Part shown: positions 62,927 through 64,000 of the stretch, in pieces
Layout: the number at the start of each line of letters is the position of its first letter
How positions within the stretch are numbered: the first letter of the stretch is position 1
Origin: Micromonospora halophytica
GTDB lineage: Bacteria; Actinomycetota; Actinomycetes; Mycobacteriales; Micromonosporaceae
Direction: 5' to 3'
Length of the DNA stretch: 64,000 nt
Assembly: GCF_900090245.1 (NCBI RefSeq)
Contig: NZ_FMDN01000006.1
Location: 226,274 to 290,273, forward strand
Translations under genes and position numbers: made by a program
The notes under the pieces: model-generated
What the model was told of the DNA's origin: nothing
Database searches by the model: none
The model's input: the letters and a program-made list of their open reading frames with translations, nothing else

Positions 62927-64000
62927 TCAGTCGACCCGGGAACCGGCGGCCCCGGGCCCGGCTTCGAGGAAGCGCAGCATGTGGGTGCCCAGCTCCTCGG
63001 CGAGGCTGAACGGGAGCAGGTCGGTACGGATGGTGATGCGCAGGAGCGCGTCGGAGTGCCGGGGGATCGCCTCGACGGTGAGACCGCTCATCACCTCCCG
63101 CGCGTACGGCTCGACGATTTCCTCGGTCCGGCAGCCGGGCAGCTCCAGCGGAAGGACCACGTTGTCCTGGTAGGCGAAGCCCGGCAGGCCGGCCACCACC
63201 TCGCCGGGCAGGCCGAGGGCCGGGTCGGCGGCGCTCTCGGAGAAGGGGACGTCCTGGGCGGCCATCAGCTCGTCGACGGTCTGCTGGACGTGCCGGATCA
63301 GGTCCCGACCCGGCTGGAACCGGACCCGGACGCAGTTCGAGTTGATCCGGGTGGTGAAGGCGGAGTCGAGGATGCGGCTGCCGCGCTTGGCGACGATCAT
63401 CAGTAGGCCGATGTCGTCCTGTCGGTGGACGGCGCGCAGGGCGGAGGCGAACGCGGCGAGGAAGTAGCTGGAGCGGCTGAACCGTTGTTCGCGGGCCGCC
63501 CGGTCCCACCGCTGAATCGTCTCGGGGCTGACGGTGACGATGTGGCCGGCCTTCGGGCCCCAGGCCAGCGCCTGCTCCAGCGGCACCGTGAGCTGGCCGT
63601 CGCCCTGGCGGGGCAGCCCGCGCAGCTGTTCGCGCCAGTAGGCGCGTTGTGTCTCCAGGTCGGCGGCGTCGCGCAGCCGCATGTATTCGTCGTACGACTG
63701 GCGCAGGGTGGGTGCGGGCCGGTCCCACACGGGGGCCTGACCGGAGGTCCTCGCCGTGTACGCGTGGCTGAGGTCGCGGACCAGCAGGGCGTGCGACCAG
63801 CCGTCGAAGGCGATGTGGTGGATGCCGATGCCGAACAGGACGCGGTTGGTCGACGGGTGTCGGATCAGTGCGGCGCGCCAGTTGCGGCCCTGGGTGTAGT
63901 CCAGCGGCTGCTGCACGGCGTTCGCCAGTTGGTCCAGTGCTTCCTGTTCGGTGGCGGCGTCGGTCAGCAACTGCAGCTGCGGCATGCCCGGGTTCGGCGG
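62927..64000 (-). CDS. NRPS condensation-domain protein (3' part)
   Basis: At least 357 residues of a condensation domain; the 5' end lies beyond the right edge, since the frame is open there and about 75 residues of a normal domain are missing. The catalytic HHIAFDGWSHALLV fits H-H-x3-D-G. Further typical elements are YWREQLRGLPRQ, FSRSSYFLAAFASALRAVHR and RINSNCVRVRFQPGRDLIRH, followed by the latch/floor region DVPFSESAADPALGL. No carrier or adenylation domain follows, so it is either stand-alone or the last domain of a larger protein. Beside AHBA genes it may join AHBA or a derivative to another acyl unit by an amide bond. Confidence 0.88.
   Translation of the reverse strand, partial: PPNPGMPQLQLLTDAATEQEALDQLANAVQQPLDYTQGRNWRAALIRHPSTNRVLFGIGIHHIAFDGWSHALLVRDLSHAYTARTSGQAPVWDRPAPTLRQSYDEYMRLRDAADLETQRAYWREQLRGLPRQGDGQLTVPLEQALAWGPKAGHIVTVSPETIQRWDRAAREQRFSRSSYFLAAFASALRAVHRQDDIGLLMIVAKRGSRILDSAFTTRINSNCVRVRFQPGRDLIRHVQQTVDELMAAQDVPFSESAADPALGLPGEVVAGLPGFAYQDNVVLPLELPGCRTEEIVEPYAREVMSGLTVEAIPRHSDALLRITIRTDLLPFSLAEELGTHMLRFLEAGPGAAGSRVD

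Overview
The window is chromosomal DNA of a high-GC actinomycete, most likely of the family Micromonosporaceae (Micromonospora or Salinispora type). The evidence is the GC-rich codon use with many GTG starts, a complete Pup-proteasome gene set (mpa, dop, pup, prcB, prcA, pafA, pafB, pafC) followed by tatA and tatC, an actinobacterial SAM-IV riboswitch, mycothiol-type enzymes, three ECF sigma factors and a 3-amino-5-hydroxybenzoate (AHBA) gene set. No tRNA, rRNA, CRISPR array, insertion sequence or replication origin was seen.

Layout. 1-5 kb: the edge of a CoaD-like nucleotidyltransferase gene, then a two-gene conflict-type system (Trypco1 protein plus a trypsin/nSTAND/WD40 giant protein) with lower GC than the rest. 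5.3-18 kb: DinB protein, two ECF sigma units (one paired with an alpha/beta hydrolase, one with a DGPF/YCII protein), a lipoprotein metallopeptidase, a HAD phosphatase, a MacB/FtsX-type ABC exporter, a two-component system and a RecB-like nuclease. 18-43.8 kb: the Pup-proteasome locus from the M50 protease and trmI through mpa, dop, pup, an endonuclease VII gene, prcBA, then a dTDP-rhamnose/glycan module (two glycosyltransferases, flippase, DUF2304, rmlDBAC), then pafA, DUF3866, pafBC and tatAC. 44-51.8 kb: a TOPRIM protein, a DUF2278 protein, a polar amino-acid ABC importer behind a SAM-IV riboswitch and a short RRHVDL leader peptide, a frameshifted decarboxylase remnant, a third ECF sigma factor, an MDMPI-type protein, KptA and an NrtR-type regulator with two matching palindromes.

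52-55.5 kb: a three-gene module that I could not match to a named system. A four-helix membrane protein ends in a glycine-rich motif, and the next, overlapping gene is a nucleoside-phosphorylase-fold protein that begins with almost the same motif. The third gene is a two-helix membrane protein with a cytoplasmic sensor-like domain. The matched terminal motifs look like bacterial amyloid signalling motifs that couple a membrane protein to a nucleotide-degrading effector. This is the strongest candidate for an undescribed system here.

55.7-64 kb: an AHBA biosynthetic gene set. The minus-strand operon holds a shikimate-dehydrogenase-like enzyme, an FMN reductase, a ROK kinase, a DoxX protein and a type II dehydroquinase. 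The plus-strand operon holds AHBA synthase, a RifL-type oxidoreductase and a RifM-type phosphatase. They diverge from a 694-bp region carrying two nearly identical arrays of three AGGGG units at 10-bp spacing and a relic of an acyl-CoA carboxylase gene. An NRPS condensation-domain gene runs off the right edge, so the natural-product cluster continues outside the window.
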